Positions 1-7,404 of a DNA stretch of 43,082 nt are shown here, piece by piece. A program made the translations under genes and the position numbers. The notes under the pieces were generated by a model that searched no databases, was not told the DNA's origin, and worked only from the letters and a program-made list of their open reading frames with translations. Location of the stretch: positions 1 to 43,082 of the IMG/VR virus record IMGVR_UViG_3300018428_000052. The stretch is one strand, 5' to 3'. Position 1 is the first letter of the stretch. Every line of letters begins with the position of its first letter. Origin of the DNA: a virus.

Positions 1-419
1 CAAACCCTATCAAAAGCAATCTCGAAAGTTTTAAGGTTAGTATTTTCTTTATAGTCAGCTTCATATGCTTGTTGTAATTGTTCGTCAGTATAGATAATGC
101 TTTTGAAAGTACGGTCACTGACTGCATTTTTACCCATATCTTCCATCTTCCAGCAATACTCACACTCTCGAGGACGCTCACCGTTTTGCATCATACGGCG
201 CATTTCTTTTTTGTGTTCTGTATTATGAATAGCTGTAAAATTTTCCTGTACTTCTACTAGCGGAATTTGATGTGCAGGTGGATGGTGACAACTTGCAGTT
301 GTACCACTACCTAACCAAGTAGTAGCATTGTACCACTTTGCTCCGCAAAAACTTTTACTTTTACTGTTAAGTACCCTATCTCGATACTGTTGTAAATTTT
401 CTTCAGGCTTCTTTGGCAT
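1..419 (-). CDS. Radical-SAM 'twitch' protein, partial (C-terminus outside window)
   Basis: An open frame runs from an ATG at 419 to the window edge with no stop, giving 139 residues. AGAGGA lies about 5 bases before the ATG, and the start overlaps the end of the upstream gene by 17 bases. The piece is clearly paralogous to the next gene: SFCxAKW (C25), SCHHPxxH (C44) and CEYCW (C86, C89) fall at the same positions in both. It ends in FEIAFDRV, which aligns with the strand just before the CxxxCxxC cluster of the full-length neighbour, so the radical-SAM cluster itself should lie just outside the window. The extra N-terminal cysteines suggest an auxiliary iron-sulfur site. Substrate unknown; the context points to surface or glycan modification. 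Confidence 0.85.
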   Translation of the reverse strand, partial: MPKKPEENLQQYRDRVLNSKSKSFCGAKWYNATTWLGSGTTASCHHPPAHQIPLVEVQENFTAIHNTEHKKEMRRMMQNGERPRECEYCWKMEDMGKNAVSDRTFKSIIYTDEQLQQAYEADYKENTNLKTFEIAFDRV

Positions 420-1785
420 CCCATTCCTCTAACATTTCTATATATTGTGGAAATACTTCTACAAAATTTTTATTTCTTCTTTTATCATATGCATGTATGT
501 ATCGTACAAAGTCAGCTCTGTGTTCCACTGCTGGCTCCGTTGACCTCAAATAATCACAAAGTCTTTGTATTTGATCAAATTCTTCTAGATATATTCTAGC
601 ATATTTTTCTTTAGTATAATATTTTAACCATTGTTCACAAACTTTTTCAATAGTATTTGCAATACTTGTTCGATATTCTTTATCTAATAAAGTGCATTGT
701 AAGTGAGGTGGCCAACGCATAATATTAATACTTAACGGTATACGATTAATTTCAAATGTTTTATTGTATTCTTTACGAAAGTCCATAATTAACATTATAA
801 AATCAATAAAACTAGGAAGACTTAACATGTTAACTGTAGTCATTATAGCAACAGATGATTTAGTTTCTTTTAGTAATCTATCTACATTTATTAACCACTT
901 GCTGTAAACTAGCCCGTCTCTTACATATTCTGCTTGTGCGCCTGTGCTTTCAAGGCTAGTATAAACATCAACTTTAACACCAACACTATTTAATGCATTG
1001 ATTTTTTCTATTAGTTTATCTATTAATTTATTTTCAACACAGGCATTTGTATTGATAGCAACGTCTAACCCTTGACGAGGATTTTCAATTAGATAATCTA
1101 GCAACTTCCATGTGTCTTTTGACATTGTAGGTTCGCCGCCTGTAATGCGTAATACTTTTAAATAAGGCAATGCATCAGGAAACCATTTCCAAAATGCAGT
1201 AACATATGGATTATCATCACTATGACGATAAGGCATTTTGCCTGTTTTTTCTAAATAATCTAAATGATGAGCACCATGCTTAGTAGGATAAGGTCCATTT
1301 TGTTTTACATCTTCCATCCACTTTGAACTAATTTCAGGAGAACAGTACGCACAAGCAAAGTTACATGCATTTGAAAATGATACTTCTAAGTAACTAGGAT
1401 AAACATTTTCTCCAGGGTCACTGGTTGCTATTTCTTCAAATCTATCCCATGCCCAAGTATCTGCTGTTTTGTAATGACGATCACTAAAATAGTCTTTGCC
1501 TAAATCTTCTATCTTCCAACAATATTCGCATTCTTTAGGCCTGTTACCTAAAATCATATCAAGTCTTTGTTGTTTTTTATATTGACTGTTATGCAGTGCA
1601 GCAGGGTCTTTTTCAATTTCTTCTAAAGGAATTTTATGCGGTGCTGGATGGTGGCAACTGTGATTGTATCCATTTTGTAATAGCAGTGTAGTTTGCAGCC
1701 ATTTAGCCGTACAGAAGCTACAACTAACATTGTTAATTTTTTCACGCTTTTCTTCTAGTATTTTTATACGCTGTTCGTTACTCAT
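403..1785 (-). CDS. Radical-SAM protein with cysteine-rich N-terminal 'twitch'-type region
   Basis: This 460-residue protein carries the radical-SAM cluster CNFACAYC (C141, C145, C148), preceded by a beta strand (YLEVSFSN) and followed by the GGEPT motif typical of the family. Such enzymes bind a 4Fe-4S cluster and cleave S-adenosylmethionine to start radical chemistry. Further conserved cysteines and histidines lie N-terminal (C22, C25, C44-H45-H46, C86, C89) and could hold an auxiliary cluster. The ATG overlaps the stop of the upstream glycosyltransferase (ATGA), and no strong ribosome site is seen, so translation is probably coupled. A second copy follows directly. The family assignment is firm; the substrate is unknown, and a role in modifying a sugar, lipid or peptide made by the neighbouring genes is inference. 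Confidence 0.9.
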   Translation of the reverse strand: MSNEQRIKILEEKREKINNVSCSFCTAKWLQTTLLLQNGYNHSCHHPAPHKIPLEEIEKDPAALHNSQYKKQQRLDMILGNRPKECEYCWKIEDLGKDYFSDRHYKTADTWAWDRFEEIATSDPGENVYPSYLEVSFSNACNFACAYCSPEISSKWMEDVKQNGPYPTKHGAHHLDYLEKTGKMPYRHSDDNPYVTAFWKWFPDALPYLKVLRITGGEPTMSKDTWKLLDYLIENPRQGLDVAINTNACVENKLIDKLIEKINALNSVGVKVDVYTSLESTGAQAEYVRDGLVYSKWLINVDRLLKETKSSVAIMTTVNMLSLPSFIDFIMLIMDFRKEYNKTFEINRIPLSINIMRWPPHLQCTLLDKEYRTSIANTIEKVCEQWLKYYTKEKYARIYLEEFDQIQRLCDYLRSTEPAVEHRADFVRYIHAYDKRRNKNFVEVFPQYIEMLEEWDAKEA

Positions 1786-2675
1786 CTAGATCTAATAATC
1801 CTTGGTGTATTTTGATATACTGCCTTAAAGAACTTGCTTTGTTCTGCATCTAACGGTTTAGTAGACATATCAACACCTGTGCCTTTTAGTATTTCAAATC
1901 CTAAACGTTCTGCTTCTTCTTCTGGGTTTAGATTTTTTACATCACTTTCCCAAAAGTTGTTTAGCCATTCAAAGTCACGCACATTAGCATAATCCCAATC
2001 TGTACAGTTTGTCATATAACAGCCTTGTCGTGCGCCTAATATACTCCATATGCCGTTTTTTACATCTGCTCCAACTTGACTCCATATAAGTAATCGTTGA
2101 TAGTTTTGCCACCATACCTTACGCAAGTCATTTACTTTTGCGCCTTGATCTAAACTCATTTTAACACCTTCACGGAAGCCTGCTCTCCAAGACTGCCACG
2201 GTGTAGCATTAGTATATGAAACGCTGTAGTTCTCGTTAAATTGATAATACTTGTCGTCAAAGCAAAATTCAACTTTTCCACGTTCGTCGCCTTCTTCACT
2301 GTGTTCATGTGTTTTCATATTGTGAACAAATTTGCGTGTCCACATTTTAAGTCCACCGTTGCCGTACATAAGTCCGTTAACGTGTACTTTACCACACCAA
2401 CTAAAAACATGTTCAGGCGTTAACCCTAATTCTTCATAATCTACTTCAACATTTAAAAATTCTTGATCTATAATATTATCTGCATCTACAGTAATAAAAT
2501 ATTCTGTTTCAGCTAAGTCTGCACACGCCTTATGTGCTGCATCGCTACCATGTACTCCATGTACACGTTTAGCCCAAGGCACTTTCTGACATAAGTCAGC
2601 ATAGTTCTTTTCTGCGTTTGGTTCGTCGTATGACAAAAAGATAATATCTTGATCTACTATTTTAATAGTACTCAT
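1782..2675 (-). CDS. Glycosyltransferase, GT-A/GT2-like
   Basis: This 297-residue protein begins with a Rossmann-like strand (DIIFLSYDEPN). It has AHKACADLAETEYFITVDADN near residues 47-67, where DAD (64-66) fits the metal- and nucleotide-sugar-binding DxD motif of GT-A transferases. It would transfer a sugar from a nucleotide donor in the cytoplasm. The acceptor is unknown: virion protein, host glycan or modified DNA are all possible. AGGAGA lies 5 bases before the ATG, and the start overlaps the upstream stop as ATGA. It is coupled to a radical-SAM gene downstream and to GT8-like genes upstream. Fold confident, specificity not. Confidence 0.8.
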   Translation of the reverse strand: MSTIKIVDQDIIFLSYDEPNAEKNYADLCQKVPWAKRVHGVHGSDAAHKACADLAETEYFITVDADNIIDQEFLNVEVDYEELGLTPEHVFSWCGKVHVNGLMYGNGGLKMWTRKFVHNMKTHEHSEEGDERGKVEFCFDDKYYQFNENYSVSYTNATPWQSWRAGFREGVKMSLDQGAKVNDLRKVWWQNYQRLLIWSQVGADVKNGIWSILGARQGCYMTNCTDWDYANVRDFEWLNNFWESDVKNLNPEEEAERLGFEILKGTGVDMSTKPLDAEQSKFFKAVYQNTPRIIRSR

Positions 2676-3250
2676 TCTGTCTCCTGAATGTGAAAATAAT
2701 TTTCAAATGCTTTTCCGCAATATAAACTTACTTTAGGATTTTTAGCAACATCTATATCTTGATCTTTCATTTCAAAACTATCTGTATATAATACATTATA
2801 CATTTTAATATCAAGTGTGTCTAGTAATACAGCAGGATTATCTTTTTGTGTAACATATACTACTTGATTTTTATCTTTATAATAAAGTGTACTCGATAAT
2901 AACTCTCTTAGTTCTTCTGTTAAACTAATAGTCCACGTAGCAGTTTTTAAATTTTGTTTAATTAAAAATGCATTATTTGTATCTATAGTATCAACTATAG
3001 GTAATCTGTGAACACTTTTATCAACATCAAATTCAGATAAATCTTTATGTTTAAATTTAATCTCATATTTTAATGTTTTATCGCTAGACGGAACAACCAT
3101 ATAATCATCCATCTTTTTTCTTTCTTCAGCAAAGTCTAACATTGTTTCGCGATCAATTTCAATATAAGGCGTTGAAGTATCTAACTCGTTAGTTAGCTTC
3201 CATATATTTCCTGTGTCTTCTCTAAAATTAAGATAAAAGTGTTTTTCCAT
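2672..3250 (-). CDS. Unknown protein in glycosyltransferase cluster
   Basis: This 192-residue protein has no recognised motif, signal peptide or membrane segment. It is acidic and lysine-rich, with alternating hydrophobic stretches (WTISLTEEL, VVYVTQ) suggesting a mostly beta fold. It starts inside the end of the preceding GT8-like gene (23-base overlap), with a weak AGAGA about 9 bases upstream, and overlaps the next glycosyltransferase by 4 bases. The tight coupling implies it is made in step with these enzymes and may serve the same modification, perhaps as an acceptor or virion component. That is inference from position only. Confidence 0.7.
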   Translation of the reverse strand: MEKHFYLNFREDTGNIWKLTNELDTSTPYIEIDRETMLDFAEERKKMDDYMVVPSSDKTLKYEIKFKHKDLSEFDVDKSVHRLPIVDTIDTNNAFLIKQNLKTATWTISLTEELRELLSSTLYYKDKNQVVYVTQKDNPAVLLDTLDIKMYNVLYTDSFEMKDQDIDVAKNPKVSLYCGKAFENYFHIQETE

Positions 3251-4070
3251 GTTTTAATTTCTCTATTAATTCATCTGTTAAGAAACTATCTTCTACATAA
3301 TGTAGTACTCTAGTTTGTAAATAATTTCCTAAAAACAAATTACCTTCATCAGTAAAATATTTTCCAAGAACTTTAGTCCATTTTTGAGGTTTATTATACC
3401 ATCCTTGTATTAGCGGCTTCATATGTGTAAATGTGATAAAACTGCTAGGGTTAGTAATTTCAGTTTCATTGCCTAATATTTTACTTGCAATAGCTGCTGA
3501 TAAATCAATACTACACCATTTTTGATATTCGTTTGGAGCATACTTAGAATAAAATAATGCCCAGTTATTCACAATAATTTCAAGTAAATTATAAAATTCT
3601 TTTGCAGTTTTACCTTTCTTAAAATAATGTAACGCACTATACAAATTAGGAAGTTCGTTAGCATCAAATGTTTTTCTATAAAATCTGTTAGTTACTAATT
3701 CATCTCGATAAGTTCTTACATTGCTTACAAAAAATAAATCATGTTTTCCTAATTCGTTCCACCAATGAGTAATATCACTAGTAATAAGCATGTCAGCTTC
3801 TAATACAATAGTTTCTTCATATGGACTAGCATGATAAACTTTCCATCTGTTTTCAATTTTCCATTCGCTATCTTCTGCACTATCAGTCCAAGGTATAGGA
3901 ATAATTTGATCAAATACACTTTGCCATTCTTTGGGCACAATATCATTAGTAATTAAACTAATCTTTTGATCTTTGTTATAAAGATGCAAACTTAGTGCAA
4001 GAGCATATGCTTGACGTACATAATCTGTTTTAGAATTATTTTGTGCCAGCAAACAAAATCCTCTATTCAT
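3228..4070 (-). CDS. GT8-like glycosyltransferase (paralogue 1)
   Basis: This 280-residue protein has the layout of GT8-type (glycogenin/LgtC-like) GT-A transferases. An N-terminal strand (GFCLLAQNN) and a YVRQAYALALSL helix are followed by ETIVLEADMLIT, where EAD (91-93) sits at the DxD metal-binding position, although the first Asp is Glu. It is a tandem paralogue of the next gene upstream: FAQNN/LAQNN, D-Y-(V/I)-(R/K)-Q-A and the ETIV-(L/M)-(D/E)-x-D motifs coincide. GGAG lies about 8 bases before the ATG, inside the end of the upstream gene (8-base overlap). The donor and acceptor sugars cannot be told. The Glu variant may alter metal use. Confidence 0.75.
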   Translation of the reverse strand: MNRGFCLLAQNNSKTDYVRQAYALALSLHLYNKDQKISLITNDIVPKEWQSVFDQIIPIPWTDSAEDSEWKIENRWKVYHASPYEETIVLEADMLITSDITHWWNELGKHDLFFVSNVRTYRDELVTNRFYRKTFDANELPNLYSALHYFKKGKTAKEFYNLLEIIVNNWALFYSKYAPNEYQKWCSIDLSAAIASKILGNETEITNPSSFITFTHMKPLIQGWYNKPQKWTKVLGKYFTDEGNLFLGNYLQTRVLHYVEDSFLTDELIEKLKHGKTLLS

Positions 4071-4923
4071 TTGCTAACTCCTCTGTAATAAATCTATCCA
4101 ATGCAAATTTATTCATAATATGAATGTTTACATTTTCTGCCTTTCCTACATGGTAGTGTCCTACCCAATGTTTTTTATCTAATAGAAATGTATAACTTTC
4201 ATCTTCAAGTTTAACTAACACATCTGCATCACTAGTAAACCATAACCTGCCAGGTAAGACTTTTGGCCAATTTGTTCTTTGAAATCCATTTAGTATATGT
4301 ATGGCTATACTAAATGCAAAATCATTACGATATGTTTTATTTGCAATTTGATATGTAAGTCTATAAAAATTCCAGTTTTCTTTAATATGTGTTATGAGAT
4401 CAAAAAACAATCTCATACTTTCTGTTTTTTTAAAATAAAAAACAGTTGCCCAATACATATCAACACTTCGGTCGCTAATTTTATTAAATCTATATTCGTC
4501 AGGCCTGTCCATATTTAGATCTGTTATGTGTCTAAATATTAAAAAATCTTGATCAGTATCAAATGCATTTAATAAACTATCATTACCAATAATAAAATCG
4601 GTATCCATAACAATAGTTTCATCAAATGGCGTAATATCATACGCTGTTACACGATCATGATTGCGCCATTCTAAATCTCTAGTACTCATAGTGCCATCAC
4701 GATATGTACGCTTTTGCTTACATTCGTACCAGTTTAACTCTAGAACATGATCAATATATCTTTCGTAATAAGGAAATGTGTTTTTAAGATAGTCTGCATT
4801 ATCCGTAGCAAGAGCTACGGGAAGATTTAGATGTTTTTTAATTTTCTTTGCACAAAATATTGCTTGTTTAATGTAATCAATTGAGTGATTGTTTTGTGCA
4901 AACAGTAGTACACCTTTGCTCAT
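4063..4923 (-). CDS. GT8-like glycosyltransferase (paralogue 2)
   Basis: This 286-residue protein is a GT-A-type transferase with VLLFAQNN at the N-terminus and FDETIVMDTDFII at about 100-112, where DTD (107-109) is the canonical DxD metal and nucleotide-sugar site. Near the C-terminus VGHYHVGK resembles the HxxGxxK motif that binds diphosphate in GT8 enzymes. This supports a retaining GT8-like enzyme, although family-level proof needs a profile search. The ATG overlaps the TGA of the upstream small gene (ATGA), so the two are translationally coupled. It is paralogous to the next gene downstream; the pair probably acts in sequence on one acceptor, which is inference. Confidence 0.8.
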   Translation of the reverse strand: MSKGVLLFAQNNHSIDYIKQAIFCAKKIKKHLNLPVALATDNADYLKNTFPYYERYIDHVLELNWYECKQKRTYRDGTMSTRDLEWRNHDRVTAYDITPFDETIVMDTDFIIGNDSLLNAFDTDQDFLIFRHITDLNMDRPDEYRFNKISDRSVDMYWATVFYFKKTESMRLFFDLITHIKENWNFYRLTYQIANKTYRNDFAFSIAIHILNGFQRTNWPKVLPGRLWFTSDADVLVKLEDESYTFLLDKKHWVGHYHVGKAENVNIHIMNKFALDRFITEELANE

Positions 4924-5267
4924 AAATCAACAAGACCTTCCACAGTTCTGTTTTTCTTAATCTCGTTGTGTTTGTCAAGATATTCGTAAGAAGTTGTAAA
5001 ATAAATATCTAATATATCATCTAAAAATTTTTGTAAATCTTCTACATTAACTGGAGTATTGTTATCATCAATAATCACTGCGCTAGTTTGATCGCACTTT
5101 ATTAATGTGTGACAAAACGTTATAAGATCTCTGTTAACAGAAAATTTACCACCGTTAAGATAGTGTACACAGCTTTCTATAAACTGTTCATGAATAATTC
5201 TTCGTTGATTATTCAACGTAACCATATAGTTTGAAAAATCTAATGCTTTTTCTAATCTTTCGTCCAT
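4920..5267 (-). CDS. Unknown small protein, first gene of the glycosyltransferase cluster
   Basis: A 115-residue protein is read from the ATG at 5267. A TTG 12 bases further upstream (5279) is in frame, but GGAGGA overlaps that TTG and stands 4 bases before the ATG, so the ATG is the better start. The sequence is mainly charged and helical (RLEKALDFSNYM; VEDLQKFLDDILDIYF) with no recognised domain. It is the first gene after the sigma70-type promoter at 5290-5318, and its stop overlaps the start of the GT8-like gene. Function unknown; a chaperone or regulatory partner of the cluster is possible but unsupported. Confidence 0.75.
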   Translation of the reverse strand: MDERLEKALDFSNYMVTLNNQRRIIHEQFIESCVHYLNGGKFSVNRDLITFCHTLIKCDQTSAVIIDDNNTPVNVEDLQKFLDDILDIYFTTSYEYLDKHNEIKKNRTVEGLVDL

Positions 5268-5271
5268 AAAT

Positions 5272-5277
5272 TCCTCC
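5272..5277 (-). promoter_or_regulatory. Ribosome binding site fixing the start at 5267
   Basis: GGAGGA on the minus strand is followed after 4 bases by ATG at 5267. It overlaps the upstream in-frame TTG at 5279-5277, which therefore cannot use it. This decides for the shorter 115-residue product. Confidence 0.8.
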
Positions 5278-5289
5278 AATTATACTAGT

Positions 5290-5318
5290 AGTATATAGTC
5301 AGAAGGAATATTTGTCAA
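5290..5318 (-). promoter_or_regulatory. Sigma70-type promoter of the glycosyltransferase/radical-SAM cluster
   Basis: On the minus strand, TTGACA (5318-5313) and TATACT (5295-5290) are separated by exactly 17 bases, 22 bases upstream of the start at 5267. It lies just after the stop codon of the virion gene at 5322. The -35 box is perfect and the -10 box has one mismatch, so host RNA polymerase should read this cluster independently of the structural genes upstream. Confidence 0.8.
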
Positions 5319-5321
5319 GTA

Positions 5322-6434
5322 TTATGTGAGACGAAGTTCGGTAACTGTTGCAAAGACTGGCTCAGGAACATTAACATCAGCTGTTTGATTTGGTCGTTTT
5401 AGGTCTATTCCAGCGGCCATACTGCCACCGTTTTGGAATACCGGTTCATCAACAGGTGGGCCAATACCTGTTTGGTCACCGCTATCAATGTCGTGAAATT
5501 CAAACAAAAATGTAATTGTATTTTGTGAACTATTTCTTTTAGCATAAATGGCAACGTAGTTTTCTGCATATTCTGATTGAGAGCCGTTTTTTTGAAATAT
5601 AAGTTGGTAGCCCGTAGTTAATTGATAATTACCTAACGCACTTTCAATTCCGCCTGCTCCGTCAACATCGGTGCTTCCGTCTCTAGCTCTGCCTGAACCA
5701 CTTGGCGACAATGTTGTTGCATTTTTACCAAAAATAACTTGGTCCATGTTACCTAACATTGTTCCCCAGTCTGTATCCTTTGCTGTAGAACCACTAAGTG
5801 TTGCACTCAAACGTATTTCACCACCAGCATTAAAAAAATGACGTCTGTGATCGGCACCAGATGCAGTAGTACTAGTTCCATTAGTAGCAGTAGTTGAATA
5901 GCCACCATCAAATGTTACACTCATTTCGGTATATATCATAGGGTTAACAGTGTTAACACCCCATTGTGTTGTTCTAGATGAATTTCCAAAAACTCTTCCT
6001 GTTGTTAATGAAAATTGTCCACTAGCTATGTTATTAGCATTTGTTTCTATAGAACTAATTGCTGATTCAAAGTCGTTTACACCTTCGTCGTTATCAGGTG
6101 AAACAATTGAAAATGTATCTCCTGTAATTCTAGTAACACTAGTTCCAGTTGCGTTTGCACCAATAATATGTGTTGAAGCAATGGTACTGATTCCAGAATT
6201 AGAAGAACTTTGATGTTGAGTACATCTGTTAATGTCAAGTCTTAATGCATTCCATTCGTTTCGTGAAATGTTAACAGTACTACCACCAGATATTGCAGTT
6301 TTGTATGTTTCAGCCGAAGCAACTACTTGACCATAGCCATTTTGTCCACTGCCGTTTCCCATAACAGCGGTTAATCTATCTATTAGACCAATATAATCGT
6401 CATGATCAACTATATCGCCAACTGATACTGCCAT
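5322..6434 (-). CDS. Putative virion structural protein (paralogue A)
   Basis: This 370-residue protein is rich in Ser, Thr, Gly and Asn, as is typical of fibrous phage surface proteins. It shares two blocks with the next gene upstream: an N-terminal NGYGQ...RNEWNALRLDINR...HQ region (about residues 33-75) and a central DHRRHFFNAGGEIRLSATL block (about 195-215). These fit duplication of one ancestral virion gene. AAGGAG stands about 9 bases before the ATG, and only 3 bases separate the gene from its paralogue, so they are co-transcribed. The position at the end of the tail-fibre run suggests a tail-fibre or fibre-associated protein. No enzymatic motif is visible, and the exact role is unknown. 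Confidence 0.7.
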   Translation of the reverse strand: MAVSVGDIVDHDDYIGLIDRLTAVMGNGSGQNGYGQVVASAETYKTAISGGSTVNISRNEWNALRLDINRCTQHQSSSNSGISTIASTHIIGANATGTSVTRITGDTFSIVSPDNDEGVNDFESAISSIETNANNIASGQFSLTTGRVFGNSSRTTQWGVNTVNPMIYTEMSVTFDGGYSTTATNGTSTTASGADHRRHFFNAGGEIRLSATLSGSTAKDTDWGTMLGNMDQVIFGKNATTLSPSGSGRARDGSTDVDGAGGIESALGNYQLTTGYQLIFQKNGSQSEYAENYVAIYAKRNSSQNTITFLFEFHDIDSGDQTGIGPPVDEPVFQNGGSMAAGIDLKRPNQTADVNVPEPVFATVTELRLT

Positions 6435-6437
6435 AAA

Positions 6438-7367
6438 TTAATCTCCTTCTGATATATCAGATTGTGTACTATATGCAGGAGATTTAACGGATACAAATGA
6501 TCCTGTAGGTCTTAGTTGTTTAATAATACTAGTTAGTGTTCCTCTAATGAGTTCGTCATCGTTTGGATCACCTACATCGTTATCTTCAAACTCAATACTA
6601 AATTGTATTGCTCGGTTGCTTACTTCTTTTGCATAGATAAAGAATCTGTTTTCTGCATAATAATCAGCTTGACCTCTACGTTCAAAGATTTTTTGATAGC
6701 TAGTTGTTAAGTCATAGTTTCCAATTGGCTGTAAAAGACCAGCACTTCCAGTCTTTTCAGTTGTATTTGCGCTAAATTTAATTGTTCCCATATTTGTTAA
6801 AATGGTCTGCCAATCTGCGCCTTTTTGTGTATTGTCGCCTTCAAGAGTTGCACTTATTTGAATTTGGCCGCCGGCATTAAAAAATGCACGTCTGTGATCA
6901 GCATCATCAAAAGTAGCTGTAAAACTATGTACTACAGTACCATTCCATGCTGCAAAACGTGTACTAGTAGTTGCAGTTTCGAGTGTTACTTGAGTTCCGT
7001 CAACTACATCTTTGTTAGCTTCTAAAATATTAACAACTGCAACAAATTGATTAAAACCTTTATCAACTACACCTGCAATGTCATTAGCACCAACAGTTTC
7101 TCCAGGTTCAAGTTCTAATAAAGAACTAAGACTTCCTGTTTGATGAACTTGAATTCTATTGATATCATCTCTAATTAAATTCATATGTTCAGCTCTAACA
7201 ATATCATTTGCTAATAATGCCGAACTAACAAGGTCTTGTCCGTAACCTGTATTGGCGAATCCAACACCTAAGATATCTGCAACAGTTTTTTGCAAATCAT
7301 TATAGTTAGCTGCTGTAATTCTTGACGCTCCGTTTGGATCGTCGGCTCCTCGGACTAAACTTGCCAT
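6438..7367 (-). CDS. Putative virion structural protein (paralogue B)
   Basis: This 309-residue protein is related to its downstream neighbour. It shares TGYGQ, (L)IRDDINRIQVHQ (residues about 42-75) and DHRRAFFNAGGQIQISATLEG (about 157-178), followed in both by similar TT(G/S)YQ(L/K)IF...YAEN...IYAK segments. The matched order of blocks shows they are full-length paralogues. AGGAAG lies about 8 bases before the ATG. A late-type TATAAATA (7397-7404) stands 29 bases before the start, which fits a structural gene switched on late. Likely a fibre or decoration protein of the virion; specific function unknown. Confidence 0.7.
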   Translation of the reverse strand: MASLVRGADDPNGASRITAANYNDLQKTVADILGVGFANTGYGQDLVSSALLANDIVRAEHMNLIRDDINRIQVHQTGSLSSLLELEPGETVGANDIAGVVDKGFNQFVAVVNILEANKDVVDGTQVTLETATTSTRFAAWNGTVVHSFTATFDDADHRRAFFNAGGQIQISATLEGDNTQKGADWQTILTNMGTIKFSANTTEKTGSAGLLQPIGNYDLTTSYQKIFERRGQADYYAENRFFIYAKEVSNRAIQFSIEFEDNDVGDPNDDELIRGTLTSIIKQLRPTGSFVSVKSPAYSTQSDISEGD

Positions 7368-7396
7368 GTTATCTTCTTCCTATTAAGTGCTACTAT

Positions 7397-7404
7397 TATT
7401 TATA
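7397..7404 (-). promoter_or_regulatory. T4-type late promoter element TATAAATA
   Basis: TATAAATA on the minus strand, 29 bases before the ATG at 7367, overlaps the stop codon of the upstream tail-fibre gene. It matches the T4 late -10 consensus recognised by gp55, and gp55 is encoded in this window. Confidence 0.7.
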
